This document shows, piece by piece, positions 50,292-59,912 of a stretch of DNA of 64,000 bases. Each line of letters starts with the position of its first letter. Positions within the stretch are counted from its first letter, which is position 1. The DNA comes from Streptomyces sp. 846.5. Lineage in GTDB: Bacteria; Actinomycetota; Actinomycetes; Streptomycetales; Streptomycetaceae. The position numbers and the translations under genes were made by a program. The notes beneath the pieces were generated by a model, which worked only from the letters and a program-made list of their open reading frames with translations, did no database searches and was not told the DNA's origin. Location of the stretch: assembly GCF_004365705.1 (NCBI RefSeq), contig NZ_SOBN01000001.1, forward strand, positions 4,450,001-4,514,000. The letters run 5' to 3'.

Positions 50292-52417
50292 ACGAAGACA
50301 GTGGGGAGCCCGGTGTCCGGGTGCAGCGGGACCGAGACGCCGCCGATGTCCCAGCGGTCGCAGGTGGCGAACAGCGGCAGCAGACCGATGGAGGCGTGCT
50401 CGGCGGCATGGGCCGCGCCCGGCAGTTCCTCGGGCAGCAGCCCGGCGTCCTCCAGTTGACCGTCCGTCACGCACCACCACACGGCGCGGGTGCGCAGGGT
50501 GCGCGGCGGCAGGTCCAGCTTGGTCTCGCCGAGCACCTCACCGGTGATCAGCCTGCGCTTCAGGAAGGAGACGACCTGGTTGGTGACCTCGACCGAGCCG
50601 AAGCAGAGCCGGGCGTCGCCCCAGGCGACCTCCCGGTCGGTGTCGAGCACCCGGATGGAGGTGGTGTCCCTGGCGACGGTGCTGTATGGCGGGTCGGCCT
50701 CGTCGACCAGGGCGACGGAGTCGTCCAGGTCGAGGTCGCGGACCCGGTAGGTCCTGCCCTGGTGCAGATGGATCGCGCCGGTGTGCACCGAGGTGTGCGC
50801 GGACCCCGCGTCCACGGTGCCGAGCAGCCGCCCGGTGTCGGCCTCGACGATCCGCACCGGGTCGCCACCTCCGCCCCGGATGTCCACCGCGTCGGCGGCC
50901 CGCTCCCGGCGGGTCCAGAAATAGCCGCCGGGGCGCTGCCGCAGCAGCCCGCGCCGTTCCAGCTGCGGCAGCAGCGGCGCGGTGGAGGGGCCGAACAGCT
51001 CCAGGTCGGAGTCGGTCAGCGGGAGCTCGGCCGCGGCGGCGCACAGGTGCGGGGCGAGCACATGGGGGTTGTCGGGGTCCAGCACGGTCGATTCGACCGG
51101 CTGGCGGAACAGCGAGTCGGGGTGGTGCACCAGGTAGGTGTCCAGCGGGTCGTCGCGGGCGATGAGCACGGCCAGGGCGCCCTGGCCGGACCGTCCGGCC
51201 CGGCCGGCCTGTTGCCACAGCGAGGCCCTGGTGCCCGGGTAGCCGGCCAGCAGGACGGCGTCGAGCCCGGCCACGTCCACGCCCAGCTCCAGGGCGCTGG
51301 TGGCGGCCAGGCCGAGCAGCTGGCCGGAGTGCAGGGCGCGTTCCAGGGCCCGGCGCTCCTCCGGCAGGTAGCCGCCGCGGTAGGCGGCCACCCGGCGGGC
51401 GGTGGCCAGCCCGGCGGCCTCGGCCAGCCGCTCCTGGGCGATCACCGCCACCAGTTCGGCCCCCCGCCGCGAACGGACGAACACCACGCTGCGGACCTCG
51501 TCCAGGACCAGGTCGGTGAGCAGGTCGGCGGCCTCGGCCGTGGCCGAGCGGCGGACCGGGGCGCCCTGCTCGCCCTGGAGCTCGGTGAGCGGCGGCTCCC
51601 ACAGCGCGAAGACGGTCTCGCCGCGCGGCGAACCGTCCTCGGTGACCTCGGCGACGGGCAGTCCGGTGAGCCGTCCCGCGGTCCGTCCCGGCTCGGCGGC
51701 GGTGGCGGAGGCCAGCAGGAACACCGGTTCGCTGCCGTACCGGGCGCACAGCCGGCGCAGTCTGCGCAGCACCTGGGCGACATGGGAGCCGAAGACCCCG
51801 CGGTAGGTGTGGCACTCGTCGACGACGACGTAGCGCAGCGCTCGGAGGAAGGAGGCCCAGCGGGTGTGGGCCGGGAGTATGCCCCGGTGCAGCATGTCCG
51901 GGTTGGTCAGCACCAGGGAGGCGTACTGGCGCACCCACTCCCGCTCCTGGAACGGGGTGTCCCCGTCGTAGGCGGCGGCGCGGACCAGGTCCAGCGCGCC
52001 GTCCCCGGCCTTGCGCAGCTCACCCAGGCGGCGCAACTGGTCGGCGGCCAGCGCTTTGGTCGGGGAGAGGTAGAGGCAGGTGGCTCCGCGCCCGTTGGCC
52101 GATTCCGTCCCGTCCAGCAGGGCGCTGAGGACCGGAGCGAGGTAGCCGAGCGACTTTCCCGAGGCGGTTCCTGTGGCAATCACCACATTTTGTCCGCTCA
52201 TGGCCAGACTCGCCGCTTCTGCCTGATGTGTCCAGGGGCGGGCGATTCCGATGCCTTCGACGGCAACGGCGATTTCCGGACGAATTTCTTCCGGCCAGTC
52301 CGCATAGCGGGCTGGGCGGGCGGGCAGGTGCTCCGTATGAGTGAGCCGATCTTGCCGTCCTCGGGCTCCCGTGAGCCTGTCGAGAACGGCCGCGGGCGGG
52401 TCCGGAAGCGGCTTCAT
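50054..52417 (-). CDS. MrfA-type DEAD-box helicase (DUF1998)
   Basis: 787 residues. Helicase motifs: I ATGTASGKS, II DECH, III SATAAEP, VI QQAGRAGRSG. The C-terminal DUF1998 region ends in a four-cysteine motif, CECERGCPSC...C, as in MrfA, which repairs mitomycin-induced lesions in Bacillus. Start at ATG 52417. Convergent and overlapping with the TadF/G-like gene; divergent from bldG. Confidence 0.9.
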   Translation of the reverse strand: MKPLPDPPAAVLDRLTGARGRQDRLTHTEHLPARPARYADWPEEIRPEIAVAVEGIGIARPWTHQAEAASLAMSGQNVVIATGTASGKSLGYLAPVLSALLDGTESANGRGATCLYLSPTKALAADQLRRLGELRKAGDGALDLVRAAAYDGDTPFQEREWVRQYASLVLTNPDMLHRGILPAHTRWASFLRALRYVVVDECHTYRGVFGSHVAQVLRRLRRLCARYGSEPVFLLASATAAEPGRTAGRLTGLPVAEVTEDGSPRGETVFALWEPPLTELQGEQGAPVRRSATAEAADLLTDLVLDEVRSVVFVRSRRGAELVAVIAQERLAEAAGLATARRVAAYRGGYLPEERRALERALHSGQLLGLAATSALELGVDVAGLDAVLLAGYPGTRASLWQQAGRAGRSGQGALAVLIARDDPLDTYLVHHPDSLFRQPVESTVLDPDNPHVLAPHLCAAAAELPLTDSDLELFGPSTAPLLPQLERRGLLRQRPGGYFWTRRERAADAVDIRGGGGDPVRIVEADTGRLLGTVDAGSAHTSVHTGAIHLHQGRTYRVRDLDLDDSVALVDEADPPYSTVARDTTSIRVLDTDREVAWGDARLCFGSVEVTNQVVSFLKRRLITGEVLGETKLDLPPRTLRTRAVWWCVTDGQLEDAGLLPEELPGAAHAAEHASIGLLPLFATCDRWDIGGVSVPLHPDTGLPTVFVYDGHPGGAGFAERGFQRAGEWLGATLAAITACECERGCPSCIQSPKCGNGNEPLDKGGAIRLLRLLLAGSTAPGAESM

Positions 52418-52619
52418 CGGCAGTCAGTCTGTCATCACACCGGTGGAGATTCGCCTCAAGGCGTCGTGCTGCGCTGGTCGTAAGTGGTTGAATGCCATCG
52501 CGGCCGTGCATCGGGGCGTCTGCCCCTCAGTCGGCCAAGAATCGCAACGATGCCATCGCTGCAGTGCGTCTCCCGTCCCGGGGGGCGTGATGCTGTGAGA
52601 GCAAGGTGCTGGAGGTTCC

Positions 52620-52961
52620 GTGGACCTGTCCCTGTCGACCCGTACCGTTGGCGACCGCACGGTCGTCGAGGTGGGGGGCGAGATCGATGTGTACACCGCG
52701 CCGAAGCTGCGTGAGCAGCTCGTCGAGCTCGTCAACGAGGGTCACTACCACCTGATCGTGGACATGGAAGGCGTGGACTTCCTGGACTCGACCGGGCTGG
52801 GTGTCCTCGTCGGAGGGCTCAAGCGGGTACGCGCCCATGAGGGTTCGCTCCGTCTGGTCTGCAACCAGGAGCGCATTCTCAAGATTTTCCGCATCACCGG
52901 GCTCACCAAGGTGTTCCCCATCCACAGTTCCGTGGACGAGGCCGTAGCCGCGACCGACTGA
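52620..52961 (+). CDS. bldG: Anti-sigma factor antagonist BldG
   Basis: 113-residue STAS-domain protein. [15 protein letters not shown] holds the phosphorylatable serine S57. BldG is required for aerial mycelium and antibiotic production and controls sigma-H-type regulation. GTG 52620 with CTGGAGG upstream. Followed by two hairpins and the partner anti-sigma gene. Confidence 0.96.
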   Translation: MDLSLSTRTVGDRTVVEVGGEIDVYTAPKLREQLVELVNEGHYHLIVDMEGVDFLDSTGLGVLVGGLKRVRAHEGSLRLVCNQERILKIFRITGLTKVFPIHSSVDEAVAATD

Positions 52962-52962
52962 T

Positions 52963-53043
52963 CCAACGGTTCCCGCCGTTGGTGACAGGCCGTGAGCGGC
53001 CTGGTTCGTCGTGACTTCCCGGGGTCCTTCACCGGACCCCGGG
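52963..53043 (+). terminator. Two hairpins between bldG and its partner gene
   Basis: CCAACGG-TTCCCG-CCGTTGG begins 2 bp after the bldG stop (52963-52982). CCCGGGGTCC-TTCACC-GGACCCCGGG follows (53018-53043). Together they could end part of the transcripts, giving an excess of BldG over the kinase. Confidence 0.65.
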
Positions 53044-53072
53044 CCGGCCTTTCTTCGAAGGGGGATACAGCC

Positions 53073-53507
53073 ATGGCCACCGTCGAACTCCGATTCAGTG
53101 CCCTGCCGGAGCATGTACGGACCGCGCGGCTCGTCGCCGCCGCCGTAGCCCGTCGGGCCGGAGTGGACGAGTCCGTTCTCGACGAGGTCCGCCTCGCCGT
53201 GGGCGAAGCCTGCTCGCGTGCGGTCGGACTGCACCGGCGCAGCGGGATCGACGACGCCGTACGGGTGAAACTCGTCGAGCAGGAGAAACGGTTCCTGATC
53301 GAGGTCGGCGACGGCGTCCCGGGCGGAGCCGGAGCCGAGGGCGGCTCCCATGCGATCGACGGATCGGCCGGCGAGGACGCGGCCGAGGCCGCGATGGGTC
53401 TGGCCGTCATCAGCGGCCTGGTCGACGACCTGGACATCAGCAGCGACGAGCACGGCGGTGTGGTCAGGATGAGCTGGCCGGTCGCCATACACCCGGTGCT
53501 GCCCTGA
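53073..53507 (+). CDS. BldG-partner anti-sigma factor (SpoIIAB/RsbW-like)
   Basis: 144 residues with a HATPase_c fold: N-box region DEVRLAVGEACSRAV, then LIEVGDGVPGGAG (G1-like) and MGLAVISGLVDDLDI (G2-like). Its ATP-binding glycines are partly kept. It is the gene usually found after bldG and is thought to be its kinase/binding partner. ATG 53073. Confidence 0.9.
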   Translation: MATVELRFSALPEHVRTARLVAAAVARRAGVDESVLDEVRLAVGEACSRAVGLHRRSGIDDAVRVKLVEQEKRFLIEVGDGVPGGAGAEGGSHAIDGSAGEDAAEAAMGLAVISGLVDDLDISSDEHGGVVRMSWPVAIHPVLP

Positions 53508-53618
53508 CACGCTGCCCCGACCGCGCGCCCTCACCGGCTCCCTGACGCCGCCTCAGGAGTCCCACGGGACAACTCCCGTACCATTCCGCGTTGATTGCTG
53601 CGCACACCCTGTTTTGAT

Positions 53619-53647
53619 CAGGCCGCGATTCCTAGAATCGCGGCCTG
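53619..53647. terminator. Terminator of the bldG operon
   Basis: Perfect 13-bp stem CAGGCCGCGATTC-CTA-GAATCGCGGCCTG with a 3-base loop, 112 bp after the anti-sigma gene and upstream of hppA. Confidence 0.75.
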
Positions 53648-53785
53648 CCGTGTCTGCAACAAGCAACACCAGGCATCACGGAAACACCGTCGGAGAGACA
53701 CGGCCCCACCTCGCCCGCGCGCCGAGTGGACCAACCTGTCACCACAGCCCCGCCCGGCGCACGAGCCAGACGTCAAGGAGGACGA

Positions 53786-56233
53786 ATGGCCGGGCTCATC
53801 TTCTCCGGTGCTCCATCGAACGCACTCTCCGCCGCCCCTGCGCCGGTCTCGGCCGTGCTCACCGGCGGCGGCCGCACCATCGTGATCGTCGTCGCCGTCA
53901 TCGCCCTCGCCGCCCTCGGGGTGGCCTGGCTGCTGGTCCGTCAGGTCCTCGCCGCCGACCAGGGCACCGAGGCCATGAAGCGCATCGCCGCTGCCGTGCA
54001 GGAGGGCGCCAACGCCTATCTGGCACGGCAGTTCCGCACCCTGGCGGTGTTCGCCTCGGCGGTGGTCTTCCTGCTGCTCCTGCTGCCCGCCGACAACTGG
54101 TCGCAGCGGATCGGACGCTCCGTCTTCTTCCTGGTCGGCGCCGGGTTCTCGGCCCTGACCGGTTACATCGGCATGCGGCTGGCGGTCCGCAGCAACGTCC
54201 GGGTCGCCGCCGCCGCCCGCGCCGCCACCCCCGATCCCGACAACCCCGCGACCGCCGGGCAGGAGCCCGACATCAGGGCCGTCTCGCACCGGGGCATGCG
54301 GATCGCCTTCCGCACCGGCGGTGTGGTCGGCATGATCACCGTGGGGCTCGGCCTGTTCGGGGCCGCTCTGGTGGTCCTGATCTACAAGGACAACGCCGCC
54401 AAGGTGCTGGAGGGCTTCGGCTTCGGCGCGGCCCTGCTGGCGATGTTCATGCGTGTCGGCGGCGGCATCTTCACCAAGGCCGCCGACGTCGGCGCCGACC
54501 TGGTCGGCAAGGTCGAGCAGGGCATCCCCGAGGACGACCCCCGCAACGCCGCCACCATCGCCGACAACGTCGGCGACAACGTCGGCGACTGCGCCGGCAT
54601 GGCCGCCGACCTCTTCGAGTCCTACGCGGTCACCCTGGTCGCCGCGCTGATCCTGGGCAAGGCCGCCTTCGGCGACGACGGGCTGACCTTCCCGCTGGTC
54701 GTCCCGGCCATCGGCGTGATCACCGCGGTCCTCGGTATCTTCGCGGTCTCGCCGCGCAGCCGGGACCGCAGCGGCATGACCGCCATCAACCGGGGCTTCT
54801 TCATCTCCGCCGCGTTCTCCCTGGTCCTGGTGGTGGCGGCGGTCTTCGCCTTCCTGCCGGGCCGCTTCAGCGACCTCAAGGGCGTCCCGGACGCGATCAG
54901 CCAGCACAGCGGCAACCCCAGGGTCTTCGCGCTCTCCGCGGTCGCCATCGGCATCGTCCTCGCCGCCGTGATCCAGCAGCTCACCGGCTACTTCACCGAG
55001 ACCACCCGGCGCCCGGTCGTCGACGTCGGCAAGAGCTCGCTCACCGGCCCGGCGACCGTCGTCCTGGCCGGAATCTCGCTCGGCCTGGAGTCCGCGGTCT
55101 ACTCCGCCGTCGTCATCGGCGCGGCCGTGTACGGGGCCTACCTGCTCGGCGGCGGTTCGCTGATCCTGGCCCTGTTCGCGGTCGCCCTGGCCGGAACCGG
55201 GCTGCTGACCACCGTCGGCGTGATCGTCGCCATGGACACCTTCGGCCCGGTCTCGGACAACGCCCAGGGCATCGCCGAGATGTCGGGCGACGTGACCGGC
55301 GCGGGCGCCCAGGTGCTCACCGAGCTGGACGCGGTCGGCAACACCACCAAGGCCATCACCAAGGGCATCGCCATCGCCACCGCGGTCCTGGCGGCGACCG
55401 CGCTGTTCGGTTCCTACACCGACGCGATCGCCACCGCCGAGGCACAAGTGGGCCCGGCGGCCCACGGCCTGAGCCTCAGCCTGGACATCTCGCAGCCCAA
55501 CAACCTGGTCGGACTGCTGCTCGGGGCGGCCGTGGTGTTCCTCTTCTCCGGCCTGGCCATCAACGCGGTCTCGCGTTCGGCCGGTTCGGTGGTGTTCGAG
55601 GTGCGGGAGCAGTTCCGCACCAAGCCCGGCATCATGGCGGGCACCGAACTCCCGGACTACGGACGGGTCGTGGACATCTGCACCCGAGACGCCCTGCGGG
55701 AGCTGGCGACCCCGGGCCTGCTGGCGGTGCTGGCCCCGATCGCCGTGGGCTTCCTGCTCGGTGTCGGCTCGCTCGGCTCCTACCTGGCCGGGGCGATCGG
55801 CGCGGGCACGCTGATGGCGATCTTCCTGGCCAACTCGGGCGGCGCCTGGGACAACGCCAAGAAGCTGGTGGAGGAGGGCAACCACGGCGGCAAGGGCAGC
55901 GCCGCCCATGAGGCCACCATCATCGGAGACACGGTGGGCGACCCGTTCAAGGACACCGCGGGCCCGGCCATCAACCCGCTGCTCAAGGTGATGAACCTGG
56001 TCTCGCTGCTGGTCGCGCCGGCCATCGTGAAGTTCAGCTTCGGCGCCCACGCCAATGTGGGCCTGCGGGTCGGCATCGGGGTGCTCTGCATCGCGGTGAT
56101 CGTCACTGCGGTGTGGATCTCCAAGCGGCGCGGCATCGCCGTCGGCGCGGAGCCGACCGAGGCCGTCGCCACCGTCGTCAAGCAGGGGGACGGCGACGGG
56201 GAGAGCACACACACCCCCTCCGCCGTCGCCTGA
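53786..56233 (+). CDS. hppA: Proton-translocating pyrophosphatase
   Basis: 815-residue membrane-bound pyrophosphatase that couples pyrophosphate hydrolysis to H+ pumping. About 16 membrane helices. Substrate motifs DVGADLVGKVE and EDDPRNAATIADNVGDNVGDC; later DNAKK and DTVGDPFKDT. The Lys in GNTTKAIT marks the K+-independent class. ATG 53786 with AAGGAGG upstream; an upstream GTG at 53726 would add a non-conserved leader. Confidence 0.95.
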   Translation: MAGLIFSGAPSNALSAAPAPVSAVLTGGGRTIVIVVAVIALAALGVAWLLVRQVLAADQGTEAMKRIAAAVQEGANAYLARQFRTLAVFASAVVFLLLLLPADNWSQRIGRSVFFLVGAGFSALTGYIGMRLAVRSNVRVAAAARAATPDPDNPATAGQEPDIRAVSHRGMRIAFRTGGVVGMITVGLGLFGAALVVLIYKDNAAKVLEGFGFGAALLAMFMRVGGGIFTKAADVGADLVGKVEQGIPEDDPRNAATIADNVGDNVGDCAGMAADLFESYAVTLVAALILGKAAFGDDGLTFPLVVPAIGVITAVLGIFAVSPRSRDRSGMTAINRGFFISAAFSLVLVVAAVFAFLPGRFSDLKGVPDAISQHSGNPRVFALSAVAIGIVLAAVIQQLTGYFTETTRRPVVDVGKSSLTGPATVVLAGISLGLESAVYSAVVIGAAVYGAYLLGGGSLILALFAVALAGTGLLTTVGVIVAMDTFGPVSDNAQGIAEMSGDVTGAGAQVLTELDAVGNTTKAITKGIAIATAVLAATALFGSYTDAIATAEAQVGPAAHGLSLSLDISQPNNLVGLLLGAAVVFLFSGLAINAVSRSAGSVVFEVREQFRTKPGIMAGTELPDYGRVVDICTRDALRELATPGLLAVLAPIAVGFLLGVGSLGSYLAGAIGAGTLMAIFLANSGGAWDNAKKLVEEGNHGGKGSAAHEATIIGDTVGDPFKDTAGPAINPLLKVMNLVSLLVAPAIVKFSFGAHANVGLRVGIGVLCIAVIVTAVWISKRRGIAVGAEPTEAVATVVKQGDGDGESTHTPSAVA

Positions 56234-56287
56234 CGGTCCCTCAACCGGTACCCAAGCCGAGAAACGCCGTCGCCGCGCCGTCGCCGC

Positions 56288-57175
56288 CTACGCCGGGCCC
56301 TGTGCCCGCCCCGCGTTCGCGGCGATGGCGTCGGCGATTTCCGGCCAGAGCGGCTCCGGCAGGTTGTGCCCCATGCCGGGGATCACCAGAAGCTCGGCCC
56401 CGGGCACGGCCTTGGCCGTGGCTTCGCCGCCGCTGCGGTCGACCAGCGGGTCGTCCGCGCCGTGGATCACCAGCGTCGGCAGGTCCAGCCCGCGCAGGCC
56501 GGGGGTACGGTCCGGGGAGGCGGCTATGGCCGCGAACTGCCGTCCGAATCCGTCACTGCGGCTCTGCCGCTCCAGCGCGGCGGCGACCCGCTCGCGCAGT
56601 TCCTCCGGGTCGTCCGGATAACCGGGGGAGCCGATCACCTGTGAGGCGGACACCCCCACGGCTATCGCCTCCTCGCGGTTCTCCGGCCGGGCACGCATCA
56701 GCACGGCGCCGGCCTCGGGCGTGGACCTCCCGCTGACCCGGTCGCCGGGCAGGGACATGATCGAGCAGAGGCTGAGCAGCCGCTCCGGATGGTCGACGGC
56801 AAGCTGCTGGACGATCATCCCGCCCATCGAGGCCCCCACCACATGGGCCCGGTCCACCCCGAGCGCGTCCAGCAGCGAGACCGCGTCCAGCGCCATGTCG
56901 GCGAGCAGGTAGGGCGCGCTGGAGGGGTCGCCGTGCAGGATCGCTCCCAGGTCGGGCTGCGGCTCCGCGTCCATGAAGGTCGACAGCCCGGCGTCCCGGT
57001 TGTCGAAGCGGACCACCCGGAAGCCTCGTGCGGCGATGGTCTCGCACAGCTTCTCCGGCCAGGCCGTCATCTGCGCCCCGAGGCCCATGACCAGCAGCAG
57101 GAAGGGGTCGCCGGGGGAGCCGAAGGAGTCGTACTCGAGCTCGACGCCGTGGGCGTTGGCAGCGGTACGGGGCAT
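56288..57175 (-). CDS. Alpha/beta hydrolase, RdmC-like
   Basis: 295-residue alpha/beta-hydrolase. Nucleophile elbow VVGASMGGMIVQQ, acidic residue near VIHGADDPLVD and catalytic His in PGMGHNLPEPLW. The pattern resembles anthracycline methylesterases (RdmC) and related esterases, but no antibiotic cluster is near. ATG 57175 with TCGGAGG upstream. Convergent with hppA. Confidence 0.85.
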   Translation of the reverse strand: MPRTAANAHGVELEYDSFGSPGDPFLLLVMGLGAQMTAWPEKLCETIAARGFRVVRFDNRDAGLSTFMDAEPQPDLGAILHGDPSSAPYLLADMALDAVSLLDALGVDRAHVVGASMGGMIVQQLAVDHPERLLSLCSIMSLPGDRVSGRSTPEAGAVLMRARPENREEAIAVGVSASQVIGSPGYPDDPEELRERVAAALERQSRSDGFGRQFAAIAASPDRTPGLRGLDLPTLVIHGADDPLVDRSGGEATAKAVPGAELLVIPGMGHNLPEPLWPEIADAIAANAGRAQGPA

Positions 57176-57207
57176 GGGTCCGACCTCCGAAGGGTTGATG
57201 CTGACAG

Positions 57208-57221
57208 ACCGACTGGTCGGT
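57208..57221. promoter_or_regulatory. TetR-type operator-like palindrome
   Basis: ACCGACTGGTCGGT (imperfect: ACCGAC-TG-GTCGGT) 33-46 bp before the RdmC-like gene. It is the common ACCGACNNGTCGGT-type TetR box. No tetR gene is adjacent. Confidence 0.4.
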
Positions 57222-57391
57222 ACGGTAGCCGGGCATCCGGCGGGAGGACAGGGGAGTGACGTCGGCAGCATTCCCGCTCCCCGCCCGCGAGTCCCAACTC
57301 CCTACCAAATCTCCATAAATCACCTCCTCCCGGCAGTCGGCACCTGCCCGCCGTGTAGGTTCCCAAGGACCCGTGTGATGGAGAGGACCCC

Positions 57392-58111
57392 GTGGTGACG
57401 AAGAAGTGGCTGAGGCTCGCGGCCCCCGCCGCCCTGATCGCGCTGGGCGCCACCGCCTGCAGCAGCGGCAACGGGGCGAAGCTGGACGCCTGGGCGAAGA
57501 CGGTCTGCGGTGGGCTGCAGGCCCCGGTGCAGCAGTCGAACACCGCGCGCGCCGACACCGGGGCGGTCAAGACCGGGGAGTCGCCCAAGGCCCTGCAGGC
57601 CCGGCTGGCCGCCGACTTCGGCACGCTGGCCGGCGCTAACACCAGCATCGCCCAGGCCGTCCAGCAGGCGGGTGCGCCCGCGACGGACAACGGCGCGCAG
57701 ACGCAGGCCGACGCGGTCACCGAGCTGAACCAGGCGGCCGGCGGCTACACCAAGGTGCAGCAGACGATTCAGGCCCTGCCGTCGGGCGACCAGGCCAAGT
57801 TCGCCGCCGGGCTGAGGGGCGTCAGTGACCAGGTGCAGCAGCTCGCCGAGCTGTCCACGGCCGCGCTGCAGAAGCTGCAGACCGGTGACATGGGAACCGC
57901 GTTGGCCAAGCAGCCCGGGTGCAAGAGCGTGAGCGCGACGGCCGCGGCCACCGGTGCGGCCACGGACGGGACCTCGGCCGCACCCTCGGCAGGCACCAGC
58001 GCTTCGGCCGGCACCTCGGCCAGTACGTCGGCCTCCGCCTCGACTTCTGCCTCGACCTCCGCGAAGCCCTCGTCCTCGGCCAAGCCCTCGGCTTCCGGGT
58101 CGGCCCACTGA
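57392..58111 (+). CDS. Secreted lipoprotein with Ser/Ala tail
   Basis: 239 residues. Signal peptide with lipobox LGATAC (modified Cys 23), a helical body rich in Gln/Ala (about 30-175), then a low-complexity Ser/Ala/Thr tail of about 50 residues. Exported and lipid-anchored; function unknown. GTG 57392 or the following GTG. Confidence 0.8.
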   Translation: MVTKKWLRLAAPAALIALGATACSSGNGAKLDAWAKTVCGGLQAPVQQSNTARADTGAVKTGESPKALQARLAADFGTLAGANTSIAQAVQQAGAPATDNGAQTQADAVTELNQAAGGYTKVQQTIQALPSGDQAKFAAGLRGVSDQVQQLAELSTAALQKLQTGDMGTALAKQPGCKSVSATAAATGAATDGTSAAPSAGTSASAGTSASTSASASTSASTSAKPSSSAKPSASGSAH

Positions 58112-58136
58112 CCCTTCCCCGGGGGACAATGTCCCT

Positions 58137-59783
58137 GTGACGACCAGTACCGGTACCAGCAACAGCACCGCCGCCCCGCGCCCGGCGTACGACCCCGGGC
58201 TCGCGGCCCGGCTCCGCGCGGCGTTCCTCGCCGCGGACTTCACCGCCGACGGGTGTCTGGACCTGCTCGGCGCGGCCGCGTACTCCGCGCTCGCCCGCAG
58301 CGAGACCGTGCCCGCGCTCCGGGCCACCGGCGGCGGCAGCGCGCGGGAGACCCTGCTGCGGCTCTTCCTGCTGCAGCGCCCGGTGCCGTATCCGGCCGCG
58401 GCCGCCGCGCTGCCGGTGGAGGACTGCCTGGCGGGCGGTTGGCTGGTTCGTGCCGGTGACGAGGTCGCCGCCACCGTGGACGTACGCCCGTACGCCGCCG
58501 AGATCGCGGGCCGGGCGGACAACGGCAGCAGCGCCGACGCCTGGATCGTCTCCGACCTGGGCTGCGCCGTCGGCGGGGCCGGCGGCATCGGCGCTCGTGG
58601 CATCGGCGACGGCGGCGACCATGGCGAGGTGCCCCGGTCCGAGCTGGTGCTGGGCGTGGGCGGCGCGTCCACCACGCTGGCGAACATCACCGTGCGCCGG
58701 GCCGTCCGCCGGGCGCTCGACCTGGGCACCGGCTCCGGCGTGCAGGCCCTGCACGCCGCGCGTCACAGCGCCCAGGTCGTCGCCACCGACGTCAACCCCC
58801 GCGCGCTGCACTTCACCGCGCTGACCATGGCCCTGTCCGGGCTGCCCCAGGTGGAGACCCGCCGGGGCAGCCTGTTCGACCCGGCGGACGGCGAGACCTT
58901 CGACCTGATCGTCTCCAATCCGCCGTTCGTCATCTCCCCGTCCGGGCGGTTCACCTACCGCGACGGCGGGATGGCCGGGGACGAGCTGTGCCGCAGCCTG
59001 GTCGCCGGAGCCGGGCGGTACCTGGAGCCCGGCGGCTACTGCCAGCTCCTCGCCAACTGGCAGCATGTGCGCGGCGAGGACTGGCGGGAACGGGTGTCCG
59101 GCTGGATCGCCGGAACCGGCTGCGACGCCTGGGTGGTGCAGCGCGAGGTCCAGGACGTCACCCAGTACGCCGAGCTGTGGCTGCGAGACGGCGGCGACCA
59201 CCGCGACTCCCAGCAGGCCTACGACGCGCGCTACGGGGAGTGGCTGGACGCGTTCGAGGCGGCCAAGGTCGAGGGCGTCGGCTTCGGCTGGATCACCCTG
59301 CGCAAGCCGCTCGGGGCTGCGACGGAAGGCGCGGACGCAGAGCCGGAACGCCGTCCGATCGTGCACCTGGAGGAGTGGCCGCACACCGTGGAGCAGCCGC
59401 TCGGCCCGCACATCGCGTCCTGGTTCGCCCGCCAGGACTTCCTGCGCAGCCATGACGACGCCGCCCTGCTGGCGACCCGCTACCGGCTCGTCGCGGAGGT
59501 GGTCCAGGAGCAGGTCGGCGCACCGGGCGCGGACCACCCCGAGCATGTGATCCTGCGTCAGAACCGGGGCATGCGCCGGGCCACCAAGGTCGACACGGTC
59601 GGGGCCGGCTTCGTCGGCGTGTGCGACGGCGAACTGACGGCCGGGGAGATCCTGGACGCCATCGCCGCCCTGATCGACGAGGACCCGGTGCTGCTGCGCG
59701 ACCGCACTCCGGAGCAGATCCGGATGCTGGTCGAACAGGGCTTCCTGGAGCCACTCGGAGCCTCGGAGGACGCGGAGGCCTGA
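58137..59783 (+). CDS. SAM-dependent methyltransferase, HemK/RsmC-like
   Basis: 548 residues. The N-terminal helical domain (DUF7059-like, to about 175) precedes a Rossmann methyltransferase: SAM motif I LDLGTGSGVQALHAA and the catalytic NPPF (SNPPFVIS), typical of N-methylation of Gln, Asn or bases. The long C-terminal part (from about 330) is not recognised. GTG 58137. Two genes before topA, a conserved arrangement in streptomycetes. Confidence 0.85.
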   Translation: MTTSTGTSNSTAAPRPAYDPGLAARLRAAFLAADFTADGCLDLLGAAAYSALARSETVPALRATGGGSARETLLRLFLLQRPVPYPAAAAALPVEDCLAGGWLVRAGDEVAATVDVRPYAAEIAGRADNGSSADAWIVSDLGCAVGGAGGIGARGIGDGGDHGEVPRSELVLGVGGASTTLANITVRRAVRRALDLGTGSGVQALHAARHSAQVVATDVNPRALHFTALTMALSGLPQVETRRGSLFDPADGETFDLIVSNPPFVISPSGRFTYRDGGMAGDELCRSLVAGAGRYLEPGGYCQLLANWQHVRGEDWRERVSGWIAGTGCDAWVVQREVQDVTQYAELWLRDGGDHRDSQQAYDARYGEWLDAFEAAKVEGVGFGWITLRKPLGAATEGADAEPERRPIVHLEEWPHTVEQPLGPHIASWFARQDFLRSHDDAALLATRYRLVAEVVQEQVGAPGADHPEHVILRQNRGMRRATKVDTVGAGFVGVCDGELTAGEILDAIAALIDEDPVLLRDRTPEQIRMLVEQGFLEPLGASEDAEA

Positions 59784-59912
59784 CCCTCCGTTCACCGCAG
59801 CGCCGCCCGGCGTACGCCGAGCGTGCGCCCGGAGTTGCCGGGCCACTGCCAGTGTGACGGTCGTATCAATCGACGGCCGGTGCATTGACGACTGGGCAGG
59901 GCGGGAAGCTGC

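Noticed and set aside
53618..56212. 864-residue minus-strand frame opposite hppA
   Set aside because: Low-complexity shadow of the hppA codons; no domain, while the plus strand has all pyrophosphatase motifs.
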